Shown here: in pieces, positions 32,291 through 41,122 of the stretch | How positions within the stretch are numbered: the stretch's first letter is position 1 | Layout of the letters: every line of letters starts with the position of its first letter | DNA from: Streptomyces canus 299MFChir4.1 | Lineage (GTDB): Bacteria; Actinomycetota; Actinomycetes; Streptomycetales; Streptomycetaceae | Direction of reading: 5' to 3' | DNA: 64,000 nucleotides | NCBI RefSeq assembly: GCF_000383615.1 | Contig: NZ_KB911582.1 | Span: 207,271 to 271,270, forward strand | Notes under the pieces: model-generated | What the model saw: only the letters and a program-made list of their open reading frames with translations | Databases searched by the model: none | Told to the model about the DNA's origin: nothing | Translations under genes and position numbers: made by a program

Positions 32291-33697
32291 ATGTTCTGGT
32301 CGCACAAGCTCTCGTGCCGCGTGGACGAGATCCGCGAGGGGGTCCGCGAGGCGCGGAAGCACCAGCGGTCCTACGAGGCGAACAAGCGGCGCCTCAACGC
32401 CGAGTACAAGGCGGCGCAGCAGGCCGGGGAGGTCCCCACGAAAGCCGGCCTGGGCAGCGGGTTCGGTCTGCTGCCCTGGCTCCTGATGGGGATGGGCGCC
32501 TTCTCCAACCTCTTCCAGGGCGAGGCCTCGAACCCCTGGATCGGCGGCCTCGGGCTGTTCACGTTCAACTCGCTCTACATCTACGTCGCCTTCCGCGCCT
32601 TCCGCAAGGAGACCCGGGAAGCGGTCTCCACACGGGTGGCGCTGGGGCTGTTGGGATTGGTCACCTGCGGTCTGGCGATGGGGTACGGCGGCAACTGGCT
32701 GCTGTTCTTCCCCCTGTTCGGGCTCGCGACGGGCGCGGTCGTGCGGCTGCCGCACCTGCGGTGGGTGAGTGCGGTCGTGACCGTCGTGGCCGGCGCGGCC
32801 TCCGTCTTCCGTGACGGCTGGGGCGGACTCGACACCGCGTACGCCACATGGATCTCCACGATGGTGACGGCCGCGATCATGTCCCTCTCCGAAGCGGTAC
32901 GGCAGTTGCGGGAGGCCCGCGAGGAACTGGCCCGGCGCGCGGTCGAGGAGGAGCGGCTGCGCTTCTCCCGCGATCTGCACGACCTGCTCGGGCACACGCT
33001 GTCGGTGATCGTGGTGAAGTCGGAGGCGGCCCGGCGCCTCGCCCCACGCGACCTGGACGCGGCTCTCGTGCAGGTCTGCGACATCGAGTCGGTCGGCCGC
33101 CAGGCGCTCACCGAGATCCGTGAGGCGGTCACCGGCTACCGCGAGGGCAGCCTCAGCACGGACCTGGACCGGGCCACCTCTGCTCTGCGCGCCGCGGGGA
33201 TCGAGCCCGTGGTCCACCGCTCCGGCCCCCCGCTCTCCGCCCGGACCGAGGCACTACTGGGGTGGGTGGTCCGCGAGGCGGTGACCAACGCGGTACGGCA
33301 CAGCGGGGCGGAGCGCTGCGAGATCTCCGTGCGGGGCTCTGCGGAACGGGTACGGCTGCGCGTCTGGGACGACGGTCGGGCACCGGCTGGGGAGACGCCC
33401 GTCGCCGGGAGCGACGGCACGGAATCGACCACCCGGACCGGCGCGGGCACGGCACCGGTACCGGTACCGGCGGTGGCAACGCCGGGCATCGGCGGCACCG
33501 GTCTCAAGGGGCTCGCGGAGCGGCTGTCCGCGGCCGGTGGGTGGCTGGAGGCCGGGCCGGGGCCACGGGGCGGATTCGTGGTGCAGGCCGAGTTGCCGGT
33601 CGAGTCGGAGGAACCTGCGGGGTCCGAGGCTCCGGCCCGACCCGGGAACCCGGCGGCCACCGTGAGCGAGTCCCGGATCGGCGAAGCTGCCCGATGA
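32291..33697 (+). CDS. membrane sensor histidine kinase (HisKA_3 type)
   Basis: A 468-residue sensor of the NarL/DesK-like class. Residues 1-55 are cytoplasmic and basic, and about five membrane helices follow to residue 205. The phospho-acceptor is H230 in FSRDLHDLLGHTLS. The ATP-binding domain has VVREAVTNAVRHSGAERCEI (N box) and IGGTGLKGLAERLSAAGG (G boxes). A proline/threonine-rich loop sits between those boxes. ATG 32291 has GGAGG 7 bases upstream, so longer upstream starts are disfavoured. Its partner response regulator follows 187 bases downstream. The signal is unknown. Confidence 0.92.
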   Translation: MFWSHKLSCRVDEIREGVREARKHQRSYEANKRRLNAEYKAAQQAGEVPTKAGLGSGFGLLPWLLMGMGAFSNLFQGEASNPWIGGLGLFTFNSLYIYVAFRAFRKETREAVSTRVALGLLGLVTCGLAMGYGGNWLLFFPLFGLATGAVVRLPHLRWVSAVVTVVAGAASVFRDGWGGLDTAYATWISTMVTAAIMSLSEAVRQLREAREELARRAVEEERLRFSRDLHDLLGHTLSVIVVKSEAARRLAPRDLDAALVQVCDIESVGRQALTEIREAVTGYREGSLSTDLDRATSALRAAGIEPVVHRSGPPLSARTEALLGWVVREAVTNAVRHSGAERCEISVRGSAERVRLRVWDDGRAPAGETPVAGSDGTESTTRTGAGTAPVPVPAVATPGIGGTGLKGLAERLSAAGGWLEAGPGPRGGFVVQAELPVESEEPAGSEAPARPGNPAATVSESRIGEAAR

Positions 33698-33884
33698 CAC
33701 CGCACAGAGCCGCCCACACCGCCGGTCGGCCCGCCCGCTCCACCGGCCCGTCCCCCGGCTCCGCCGGTGCTGCGGTCCATTCCTCCGCTCCCCCGGTCCA
33801 CTCTCCAGTTCTCAAGGATCAGGCGCGTCGGCGCAACACAGTCGCACCTCCTCCGCCTCCCGCCCCGCGCCCTACCCTTGGGCC

Positions 33885-34526
33885 GTGAACGAGATGCCCC
33901 GGGACCACCGGCCCGCCAGGTCCATCCGCGTGTTGCTCGCCGAGGACCAGCAGATGATGCGGGGGGCGCTCGCGCTGCTGCTCGGGATGGAACCGGACAT
34001 CCAGGTCGTGGCCCAGGTCGCGGCGGGGGACGCGATCGTGGACGCGGTCCTCACGCACCGCCCCGACGTGGCGCTGCTCGACATCGAGCTGCCGGGGATG
34101 AGCGGTCTGGAGGCCGCCGCCGAACTGCGCGACCAGGCGCCGGACTGCCGGGTGCTGATCCTGACCACCTTCGGAAGACCTGGTTACCTGCGCCGGGCCA
34201 TGGAGGCGGGTGCCGCGGGTTTCCTCGTCAAGGACGGTCCCGTCGAGGAGCTGGCCGCCTCGATCCGCCGGGTGCTGACCGGCGAGACCGTGATCGATCC
34301 CGCCCTCGCCGCGGCCGCCCTCAGTGCCGGCCCGAGCCCGCTCACCGCCCGTGAGTGCGATGTCCTCAGGGCCTCCACGGACGGCGCGACGGTGGCCGAC
34401 ATCGCCGACAGGCTCCACCTCTCCGAGTCCACCGTCCGCAACTACCTCTCCGCCGCCATCGGCAAGACCGGCACCCGCAACCGGATGGAGGCGGTACGGG
34501 CGGCCCGGCAGCAGGGGTGGCTGTGA
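33885..34526 (+). CDS. NarL/LuxR-family response regulator
   Basis: A 213-residue response regulator, partner of the kinase just upstream. The receiver domain has acidic residues in LLAEDQQMMRG, the phosphorylated D66 in VALLDIELPG and the conserved lysine in FLVKDGP. The C-terminal LuxR helix-turn-helix is LTARECDVLRASTDGATVADIADRLHLSESTVRNYLS. The linker contains the family arginine-rich helix. The target genes are unknown; no obvious operator repeat was seen near its promoter. Confidence 0.93.
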   Translation: MNEMPRDHRPARSIRVLLAEDQQMMRGALALLLGMEPDIQVVAQVAAGDAIVDAVLTHRPDVALLDIELPGMSGLEAAAELRDQAPDCRVLILTTFGRPGYLRRAMEAGAAGFLVKDGPVEELAASIRRVLTGETVIDPALAAAALSAGPSPLTARECDVLRASTDGATVADIADRLHLSESTVRNYLSAAIGKTGTRNRMEAVRAARQQGWL

Positions 34527-34539
34527 GGCGGGCCGTGCC

Positions 34540-35340
34540 CTACTCGACCACCTCCGCCGACTTGTACTGCGTCCCCTTCGGCGCCAGGCACACGAACCAG
34601 TCGTAGGGGGAGCCCTCGACCCGGCGGATCGCCTGGACGTCGGTGCCGGTGCCGGTGCGGGCCCTGCCCACCACGGTCGCCGTCTCGTTGGTCCAGACGC
34701 AGTTGACGCGCTGGGCGGTCCTGGCGACGTAGCCGATGACGAGACGCACGTCCGCCTTGTCGTCGGGCTGGAGCGGGAGCGAACCGGACATGAGGTCCGT
34801 GCCGGTCATGGCGTCCGACTCGGGGACCGTGTTCTCCATGACCTTCGTCGTCCGGGCGCCGTAACCGCGGTAGACGAAGTAGGTGACCTTGCCGATCAGG
34901 TCGGAGGCCCTGTGGGCGTCCGGCGGGGTCTCGCCCCGCTTCGCCATGGCGGAGCGCTGGGACTCCGCCTGCCGCTCGTCCCGCGGGGCCGGCCACACGT
35001 CGATCAGGACCCGCCACCTGGTGCCCTGGTCGGTGCCGCTCGCCAGGGTGGTGCGCACCACCCTGGACGGGTCGGCGTCGGCCGCGACCGACGGCCGGGT
35101 CGCCGCCTGCCCGCCGTCCCCGCCCGGCAGCCCCGCCACCGCGAGCGTCGCCGAGGAGCCGGCGAGGACCAGTGCCGTGGCAGCGGCCACCGCCCAGCGG
35201 CGGGCCCGGCGCCTGCGACCGCCGCGGAGCACCGACTCGTAGGGGGCTATGCCGATCTCGACCTCGTCGGCGGCGTCGGCCAGCAGGAGGGCGATGTCGC
35301 TGTCACTCATGTCGTGGCTCTTCTCCCGGTCCGCGCTCAT
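34540..35340 (-). CDS. single-pass membrane protein coupled to the SigE-family sigma factor
   Basis: A 266-residue protein with a cytoplasmic N-terminus, a basic stop-transfer run (RGGRRRRARRWA), one membrane helix near residues 48-70 and an extracytoplasmic domain of about 195 residues. The start overlaps the stop of the sigma factor gene (TGATG), so the two are translationally coupled, the usual sign of a sigma/anti-sigma or sigma/sensor pair. I do not see a zinc-containing anti-sigma (ZAS) motif. A second ATG at 35310 with a good ribosome binding site is possible. The function is inferred from position alone. Confidence 0.75.
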   Translation of the reverse strand: MSADREKSHDMSDSDIALLLADAADEVEIGIAPYESVLRGGRRRRARRWAVAAATALVLAGSSATLAVAGLPGGDGGQAATRPSVAADADPSRVVRTTLASGTDQGTRWRVLIDVWPAPRDERQAESQRSAMAKRGETPPDAHRASDLIGKVTYFVYRGYGARTTKVMENTVPESDAMTGTDLMSGSLPLQPDDKADVRLVIGYVARTAQRVNCVWTNETATVVGRARTGTGTDVQAIRRVEGSPYDWFVCLAPKGTQYKSAEVVE

Positions 35341-35885
35341 CACTTCCGCCCTCCCTGGGTCACCATGTCGGCCAGTCCGGGTATGGCGCGAAGTTTCGCG
35401 ATCCCCTTGGCCGCGTTGCTCTTCACCGAGCCGACCGAGCAGCCCATCGCCTCGGCCGTCTGGGTCTCGGTCAGGTCCTCCCAGTACCGCAGGACCACCG
35501 CCTCCCGCTGTCGCGGCGGCAGCTGGGCCAGCGCCGTCATCAGGGCGCTGCGGTCGTCGGCCTGGGCGATGCGGTCACCGGTGTCGGCGACCTCGCGCAC
35601 CAGACCCGAGTCGTCCCCCCGTGCCAGGAACTCCCTGAGCCGCCTGCGGTGCCTGCGCGCGTGCGCGTTGATCATCACGCGCCGTACGTACGCCTCCGGA
35701 TCGTCCGCCGAGCCGACCCTGCGCCAGGCCACATAGACCTGTTCGAGGGTCGACTGGACCAGGTCCTCCGCGGCGTGCTGCTCCCCCGTGAGGAGAAATG
35801 CCGTCCGCATCAGCCGCGGCCAGCGGCCGATGACAAAGCTCTGGAACTCCTCGTCCCGAGCCTGTTTCCGATCCCCCATGGGCAC
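35340..35885 (-). CDS. SigE-family ECF RNA polymerase sigma factor
   Basis: A 181-residue ECF sigma factor of the SigE family typical of Streptomyces. Region 2 begins RDEEFQSFVIGRWPRLMRTAFLLTG and includes AAEDLVQSTLEQVYVAWRRV. Region 4 is ALAQLPPRQREAVVLRYWEDLTETQTAEAMGCSVGSVKSNAAKG, a helix-turn-helix that binds the -35 element. It is coupled to the downstream membrane protein gene. The stimulus is not known. Confidence 0.93.
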   Translation of the reverse strand: MPMGDRKQARDEEFQSFVIGRWPRLMRTAFLLTGEQHAAEDLVQSTLEQVYVAWRRVGSADDPEAYVRRVMINAHARRHRRRLREFLARGDDSGLVREVADTGDRIAQADDRSALMTALAQLPPRQREAVVLRYWEDLTETQTAEAMGCSVGSVKSNAAKGIAKLRAIPGLADMVTQGGRK

Positions 35886-35930
35886 CTCCTAGATGAATAA
35901 AGGAGTCCATGAGCGGCCCGGACCGTTGCC

Positions 35931-36467
35931 TCACCCGGCCGGGATTTTCCTCGGCAGCCACACCAGCATCAGCACGACCGCCCCGGCCAGCACGCCCGTC
36001 CCCACCCGGAACGCCAGCGCGTACCCCTCCGTCAGCGCCTCGGGGGAGTCCGCACCCCCCGTCCGGGCCGCCGCCAGCGTCGACAGGACCGCGAGCCCGA
36101 GCGAACCGCCCATCGTGCGCGAGGTGTTGACCATCCCCGACACCAGCCCGGCCTCCCCCGGTGCCGCCCCCGACGTGGCCAGCGAGGCGAGCGGGGTCGA
36201 GGCGAGACCCGCGCCCAGCATCATCAGGATCCCGGGACCCATGATCGAGGTGACGTAGCCGCCGTCCGAGGTCATCGTCGACCGGCCCGACGCGCTCATG
36301 CCCAGGTCGGCGCGGATGGAGGGCAGCGCCACGTTGACGACCGACACGTCGAGGACGACCAGGAACTGGCCCGCGCACGCCAGCACCACCACCAGTCAGG
36401 CGGGAGGCGTGGAGCGGACACGAGGGGGTCTGCGGGTGCCGTCAGCGGCTTCGAGCATGACGGTCAT
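35931..36467 (-). pseudogene. broken MFS transporter (nonsense codon plus internal deletion)
   Basis: Remains of a DHA2-type (EmrB/QacA) drug exporter. From ATG 36467 the frame reads MTVMLEAADGTRRPP, meets TGA at 36398-36396, and continues in the same frame as the first membrane helix (GQFLVVLDVSVVNVALPSIRADLG). It then jumps after about 30 residues to the last helices (MGPGILMMLGAGLASTPLASL ... VLAGAVVLMLVWL), so roughly two thirds of the gene is missing. The frame is otherwise clean. It stands next to an intact MFS gene of the same class on the opposite strand. Confidence 0.8.
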
Positions 36468-36603
36468 GGTCTCAATCCGCTCCGACTTCCCCAAGAGAAC
36501 ATAAAGAAATCGTTAGTACGCCGAAGCATCGGAATAGTTGCCCAGGCATACGTAGTTCAAGCTGCACGTAAGCCGATCTTCCAGGCCCGGAGGCCTCCCT
36601 CAC

Positions 36604-38337
36604 ATGACGCACACGCCGACAGACCAGCCCACCCGGAGAGCGTCCGGCGCTGTCGTCCCGGTGCTCGCCTTCGCGGGCATCGTGGTCGCGGTGATGCAGA
36701 CCCTGCTCGTCCCGGTCATCAAGGACCTGCCGCAGCTGCTGAACACAGAGCCCAGCAACGCCACCTGGGTCCTGACGTCCACCCTGCTCTCGGGCGCCAT
36801 CGCCACCCCGATCATGGGCCGCCTCGGCGACCTGTACGGCAAGCGCCGCATGCTCATCGTCAGCCTCGCCGTGATGGTCGTGGGCTCCCTGGTCAGCGCC
36901 CTCACCAGCGATCTGCTCACGATGATCGCTGGCCGCACGCTCCAGGGCTTCGCCATAGGCGCGATCCCCCTCGGCATCGGCCTGATGCGCGACATGCTGC
37001 CCCGCGAGAAGCTCGGCTCGGCCATGGCCCTGATGAGCTCCTCGATCGGCGTCGGCGGCGGACTCGCCCTCCCCCTCGCCGCCCTGATCGCCCAGCACGC
37101 CGACTGGCACGCCCTCTTCTACGTCGCCGCGGGCCTCGGCGCCCTCTCGATCGCCCTGACCCTCCTCGTCGTACCGGAGTCCCCCGCGCGCGCGGAGGGC
37201 ACCTTCGACGTCCTGGGCGCGATCGGCCTCTCCACGGGTCTCGTACTCTTCCTCCTCCCGATCACCAAGGGCAGCGACTGGGGCTGGACCTCGGGCACCA
37301 CGCTCGGCCTCTTCGCCGCCGCCGCGGTCGTCCTCCTCCTGTGGGGCTTCATGGAGCTGCGGGTCAAGGCCCCCCTGGTCGACCTGCGCACCACGGCCCG
37401 CCCTGCGGTCCTCTTCACCAACCTGGCGTCGATCATGGTCGGTGTCTCCTTCTACGTCGTCTCGCTCGTCCTTCCCCAGCTCCTCCAGCTCCCGAAGGCG
37501 ACCGGCTACGGCCTCGGCCAGTCGATGGTCGTCGCGGGACTCCTGGTCGCTCCGCTGGGCCTGACGATGATGTTGACCGCGCCCGTGTACGCCCGGCTGT
37601 CGGCGAAGTACGGCCCCAAGGTCACCCTCATCCTCGGCATGGTGATCATCGCGATCGGCTACGGCGCCGGCCTGGGCCTCATGAGCGCGGCCTGGCAGAG
37701 CCTGGTCATCGCGGTGGTGCTGGGCGCGGGCATCGGTCTCGCGTACTCCTCTCTTCCCGCGCTGATCGTCGGCGCGGTGCCCGCGTCGGAGACGGGTGCG
37801 GCGAACGGCCTCAACACGCTGATGCGCTCCATCGGTACGTCCGTGTCGAGCGCCGTGATCGGGATGGTGCTGGCGAACACGGCGAACGACGTCGGGGGCG
37901 TCGCCGTTCCGACCATGCACGGGTTCCGGGTGTCCTTCCTCATCGCGACCGGTGCGGTGGCCGTCGGACTGCTGATGGCGCTGTTCCTGCCGAAGCCGAA
38001 CCGTGCGCCGCAGCTGCGTGCGAGCAGCGAGGAGGACGCCGGAATCGAGCAGGCCGACGAGATGCTGAGGGGCTTCCGTGGCCGGGTCCTCGACTCCGCG
38101 GGCACGCCGGTCCCCCGGGCCAAGGTCACGTTGATCGATCGGCGGGGGCGGCAGGCGGGGGCAACCCTGTCCGGTGACGACGGCACATACGTCCTCACCG
38201 TCCCCGCCCAGGGCGCCTACGTCCTCGCCGCCCGCGCCACCGGCCACGGCCCCCTGGCCTCCTCGGCCACCCACGCGGGCGACGACCGCGCGATCGACCT
38301 CGACCTGGCCCTGCCGGGCGAGACGGTCACGGCCTGA
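36604..38337 (+). CDS. DHA2-family MFS transporter with C-terminal carboxypeptidase-regulatory-like domain
   Basis: A 577-residue exporter with 14 predicted membrane helices, of the EmrB/QacA multidrug class. The A motif is GRLGDLYGKRRMLIVSLAV and the C motif region IPLGIGLMRDMLP. After the last helix (about residue 465) comes a soluble tail of roughly 90 residues. Within it, RGRVLDSAGTPVPRAKVTLIDRRGR and TYVLTVPAQGAYVLAARATGHGP fit a carboxypeptidase-regulatory-like (transthyretin-type) beta sandwich. The substrate is unknown. A strong hairpin terminator follows directly. Confidence 0.9.
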   Translation: MTHTPTDQPTRRASGAVVPVLAFAGIVVAVMQTLLVPVIKDLPQLLNTEPSNATWVLTSTLLSGAIATPIMGRLGDLYGKRRMLIVSLAVMVVGSLVSALTSDLLTMIAGRTLQGFAIGAIPLGIGLMRDMLPREKLGSAMALMSSSIGVGGGLALPLAALIAQHADWHALFYVAAGLGALSIALTLLVVPESPARAEGTFDVLGAIGLSTGLVLFLLPITKGSDWGWTSGTTLGLFAAAAVVLLLWGFMELRVKAPLVDLRTTARPAVLFTNLASIMVGVSFYVVSLVLPQLLQLPKATGYGLGQSMVVAGLLVAPLGLTMMLTAPVYARLSAKYGPKVTLILGMVIIAIGYGAGLGLMSAAWQSLVIAVVLGAGIGLAYSSLPALIVGAVPASETGAANGLNTLMRSIGTSVSSAVIGMVLANTANDVGGVAVPTMHGFRVSFLIATGAVAVGLLMALFLPKPNRAPQLRASSEEDAGIEQADEMLRGFRGRVLDSAGTPVPRAKVTLIDRRGRQAGATLSGDDGTYVLTVPAQGAYVLAARATGHGPLASSATHAGDDRAIDLDLALPGETVTA

Positions 38338-38350
38338 CCGCCCCGACCCA

Positions 38351-38390
38351 CACCGCACCCCCGTCCCGGACCGAGGACGGGGGTGCGGTG
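38351..38390 (+). terminator. hairpin terminator after the MFS gene
   Basis: CACCGCACCCCCGTCC pairs perfectly with GGACGGGGGTGCGGTG across an 8-base loop, a 16-bp stem 14 bases after the transporter stop. No T tract follows, as is usual in Streptomyces. Confidence 0.85.
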
Positions 38391-38528
38391 CGTCGGGGGT
38401 GCGCGGGGGCCGTATCCCCCGCACACGGCCGACCGCCCCGCACTCCGCAACCGATCACCGAGCCGCCCACCACTGCGACACCCCCTCCCCCTTAGGCTGC
38501 CCGTACCGGACGACTGGAAGGAATCGCC

Positions 38529-39191
38529 ATGGCCGTGGCTCCCAAGCCCGAGGTTCTCGCCGCTTTCGAGGGCGCGAAGGGGTTCATGCCCCTGGGTGAG
38601 GGGCTGGCGCTCTACGAGGCCGCTCTGGACGCCGGGCGGCTCGGGCTGCCGCTCCTGGAGGTCGGTACGTACTGCGGCCGGTCCGCGATCCTGCTGGCCG
38701 ACGCCGCCCGCGAGGCCGGCGTCACCGCGCTGACCGTCGATCACCACCGGGGCAGCGAGGAGCAGCAGCCCGGGTGGGAGTACCACGACCCGGAGACCGT
38801 CGATCCCGAGCTCGGGCTGATGGACACGCTGCCCACCTTCCGCAGGACCTTCCACCGGGCCGGCCTGGAGGAGCACGTGGTCGCCCTGGTCGGACGCTCT
38901 CCCCAGATCGCCAAGATCTGGGGGTCCCCTCTCGGCCTGGTCTTCATCGACGGCGGCCACACCGACGAGCACGCGAACGCCGACTACGAGGGCTGGGCCC
39001 CGCACCTGGCCGAGGGCGGGCTGCTCGTCATCCATGACGTGTTCCCCGAGCCCGAGGACGAGTTCACCGGTCAGGCGCCCTACCGGATCTACCTCCGGGC
39101 CCTCGACTCCGGCGCCTTCACGGAGGTTTCCGCGACCGACTCGCTGCGGGTGCTGCGCCGGACGCGGGCGGGGACCCGGGAGCAAGGTTAG
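38529..39191 (+). CDS. class I SAM-dependent methyltransferase-like protein
   Basis: A 220-residue protein with a Rossmann methyltransferase fold. Motif I is LLEVGTYCGRSAILLADAAREAG, the following acidic loop is TVDHHRGSEEQQPGW, and LGLVFIDGGHTDEHANADYEGW carries the motif IV region found in the Methyltransf_24/cephalosporin-hydroxylase-like group. The substrate is unknown. It lies 10 bases upstream of the amidase gene and may be co-transcribed with it. Confidence 0.85.
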   Translation: MAVAPKPEVLAAFEGAKGFMPLGEGLALYEAALDAGRLGLPLLEVGTYCGRSAILLADAAREAGVTALTVDHHRGSEEQQPGWEYHDPETVDPELGLMDTLPTFRRTFHRAGLEEHVVALVGRSPQIAKIWGSPLGLVFIDGGHTDEHANADYEGWAPHLAEGGLLVIHDVFPEPEDEFTGQAPYRIYLRALDSGAFTEVSATDSLRVLRRTRAGTREQG

Positions 39192-39201
39192 AGTCGCAGA
39201 C

Positions 39202-40104
39202 GTGTCGTACGCAGGCCCTGAATTCGGTTCCCCCCAGCCCCGCCGCCCCCGGCGCCGCCCGCTGGCCGTCGCCCTCGCCGTGCTCGTGCCGGGCGCCCTG
39301 ATCGGGTGGCTGGTCTACGGAGGTGTGAGCGGAGCGGCCGACGGCAACGGGACGGCGGCCGCCGCGAGTCCGCGGGCGAGCGCTCCGCCGACCGTCTCCT
39401 CCACCACCGCCGAGGACAAGAAGCCGCTCGGCTCGCTCCGGGGCAAGGTCGTCGTCATCGACCCCGGGCACAACCTCACCAACTTCCGGCACACGGCCGA
39501 GATCAACCGCAAGGTGGACATCGGTACGAACCGCAAGGAGTGCGACACGACGGGGACGTCGACCAACTCCGGTTACGCGGAGGCCAAGTTCACCCTCGAC
39601 GTCGCCCACCGGCTGCGCACCCTGCTGGAGCGGCGGGGCGCGAGGGTGAAGCTGACGCAGGACGGCGACCGGCCCTACGGCCCCTGTGTGGACGAGCGGG
39701 CCAGGATCGGCAACCTGGCGAAGGCCGACGCCGTGGTGTCGATCCACGCGGACGGCGCGGGCGCCGGGCAGCGCGGCTACCACGTGATCCTTCCCGGCCG
39801 CGTCCACAAGGGCATCGCCGACACCCGCCGGATCGTCGCCCCGTCCGCCGAACTCGGCAAGCGCATCGCGCACGACTTCGGACGCGCGACGCACACCGCC
39901 CCCTCCAACTATGTCGGCCACGGCACCGGCCTCGACACCCGCACGGACCTGGGCGGCCTCAACCTGTCAAAGGTTCCCAAGGTGTTCATCGAATGCGCCA
40001 ACATGCGCGACAGCAGGGACGCGGCCCTGCTCACGAGCGCGGCCTGGCGCCAGAAGGCCGCGCAGGGAATCTCTGAGGGAATCGTGAGTTTCCTGCACGG
40101 GTGA
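39202..40104 (+). CDS. N-acetylmuramoyl-L-alanine amidase (Amidase_3), secreted or anchored
   Basis: A 300-residue cell-wall hydrolase that cuts the bond between N-acetylmuramic acid and L-alanine in peptidoglycan. The N-terminal signal anchor is RRPLAVALAVLVPGALIGWLVY, then a threonine/alanine-rich linker to residue 72. The zinc-dependent amidase domain follows: VVVIDPGHN (first histidine), YAEAKFTLDVAHRL (glutamate), VVSIHADGAG (second histidine) and VFIECANMRDSRDA (catalytic glutamate). GTG 39202 is chosen because it gives the signal anchor near the N-terminus. It acts outside the membrane. Confidence 0.92.
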   Translation: MSYAGPEFGSPQPRRPRRRPLAVALAVLVPGALIGWLVYGGVSGAADGNGTAAAASPRASAPPTVSSTTAEDKKPLGSLRGKVVVIDPGHNLTNFRHTAEINRKVDIGTNRKECDTTGTSTNSGYAEAKFTLDVAHRLRTLLERRGARVKLTQDGDRPYGPCVDERARIGNLAKADAVVSIHADGAGAGQRGYHVILPGRVHKGIADTRRIVAPSAELGKRIAHDFGRATHTAPSNYVGHGTGLDTRTDLGGLNLSKVPKVFIECANMRDSRDAALLTSAAWRQKAAQGISEGIVSFLHG

Positions 40105-40190
40105 CGATCTGGGCACGGATCCCGTCGTACGCTCCGCCCGGCCGGACGATAGGGTCTACCGACGACGAGACGACCTACGAAGGACTTGAA

Positions 40191-41018
40191 GTGAATATCC
40201 GCTCCCTCACTCGAGGCGACGGCGTGGTGATCGGTGCAGCGGTGTTGCTGTTCATCGCGTCGTTCCTTGATCTGTACTCGGTCGACGGAGTCTCCGACGA
40301 CGCGGACCTGCCCAGTGCATGGGCGAGCGGTCCGGTCGTGATGGGGGTTGTTCTCGCGGGCATCATCGGCGCCGCCCTCGTCGTCGTGTCACGCAACCTG
40401 TCCCAACTCCCCAAGGTGGCGGGCCTCGACCTCGGCCAGGTCGGCACCGCGTTCACGGTCTTCGCCGCCTGGAGCGCGCTCGGGAACGTCTTCGACCCGC
40501 TGAGCGCCGCGGACTACGGCTCCAGTTCGGACACCGTCAGCGCCGGGGTCGGCCTGATCCTCGCTCTCGTCGCCACCCTGGTCATGGCCGCGGCCGCCGT
40601 CGCCACCCCGCTCGTCCCCGCCCTCCAGGCCGGCCTCGTCCCGGCCCCCAAGCCGCCCCAGCCGCAGCCCTACGGCGCCCAGCCGCCCGGTGGTTACGGC
40701 TACCCGGGCGCCCAGCCCCAGCAGCAGGGACAGCAGCCGTACGGCGGTCAGCCGCAGCCGGGGCAGCCCTTCGGCGCCCAGCCGCAGCCCCAGGCGCAGG
40801 CCCCGCAGCCGCCGGCCGCGGAGTTCTCGCCGTTCTGGTTCGCGGTGCCGGTGCCGCGTCCGCTGTTCGCGGAGGACGGTTCGCCGACGCCGATCGCCGA
40901 ACTCGCGCCGGGTACCTGGTACCTGGCGGTCGAGCAGCGCGGTCCGGCTCTGGTCGCCCAGACGCAGGACGGCCGCCGTGGCGTGCTCCAGGACACCAGC
41001 GGCATCCAGCGCGGCTGA
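40191..41018 (+). CDS. four-helix membrane protein with Pro/Gln-rich linker
   Basis: A 275-residue protein with four predicted membrane helices in the first 150 residues (VIGAAVLLFIASFLDLY, GPVVMGVVLAGIIGAALVV, VGTAFTVFAAWSALG, GVGLILALVATLVMAAAAV). A linker of about 60 residues, mostly P, Q, G and Y, follows. Then comes a short C-terminal domain with WYLAVEQRGPALVAQTQDGRRGVLQD. It resembles the DUF5336 group; the function is unknown. GTG 40191 has AAGGA upstream. A strong terminator follows. Confidence 0.85.
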   Translation: MNIRSLTRGDGVVIGAAVLLFIASFLDLYSVDGVSDDADLPSAWASGPVVMGVVLAGIIGAALVVVSRNLSQLPKVAGLDLGQVGTAFTVFAAWSALGNVFDPLSAADYGSSSDTVSAGVGLILALVATLVMAAAAVATPLVPALQAGLVPAPKPPQPQPYGAQPPGGYGYPGAQPQQQGQQPYGGQPQPGQPFGAQPQPQAQAPQPPAAEFSPFWFAVPVPRPLFAEDGSPTPIAELAPGTWYLAVEQRGPALVAQTQDGRRGVLQDTSGIQRG

Positions 41019-41036
41019 GCCCTTCCAGGTCGTAGG

Positions 41037-41068
41037 ACGGCCCCTCGCCCTTCCGGGCGGGGGGCCGT
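41037..41068 (+). terminator. hairpin terminator
   Basis: ACGGCCCCTCGCCC pairs with GGGCGGGGGGCCGT around a TTCC loop: a 14-bp stem with one G-T pair, 19 bases after the stop of the membrane protein gene. Confidence 0.9.
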
Positions 41069-41122
41069 TGCCGTACATTCGCGAGCGGCCACCGGAGAAC
41101 TGACAGTCCGTCAGGAGGCGTC

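Noticed and set aside
36472..38424. 650-codon open frame on the minus strand opposite the MFS gene
   Set aside because: It is low-complexity, rich in D, R, G and H, and a shadow of the transporter; no domain or start signal.
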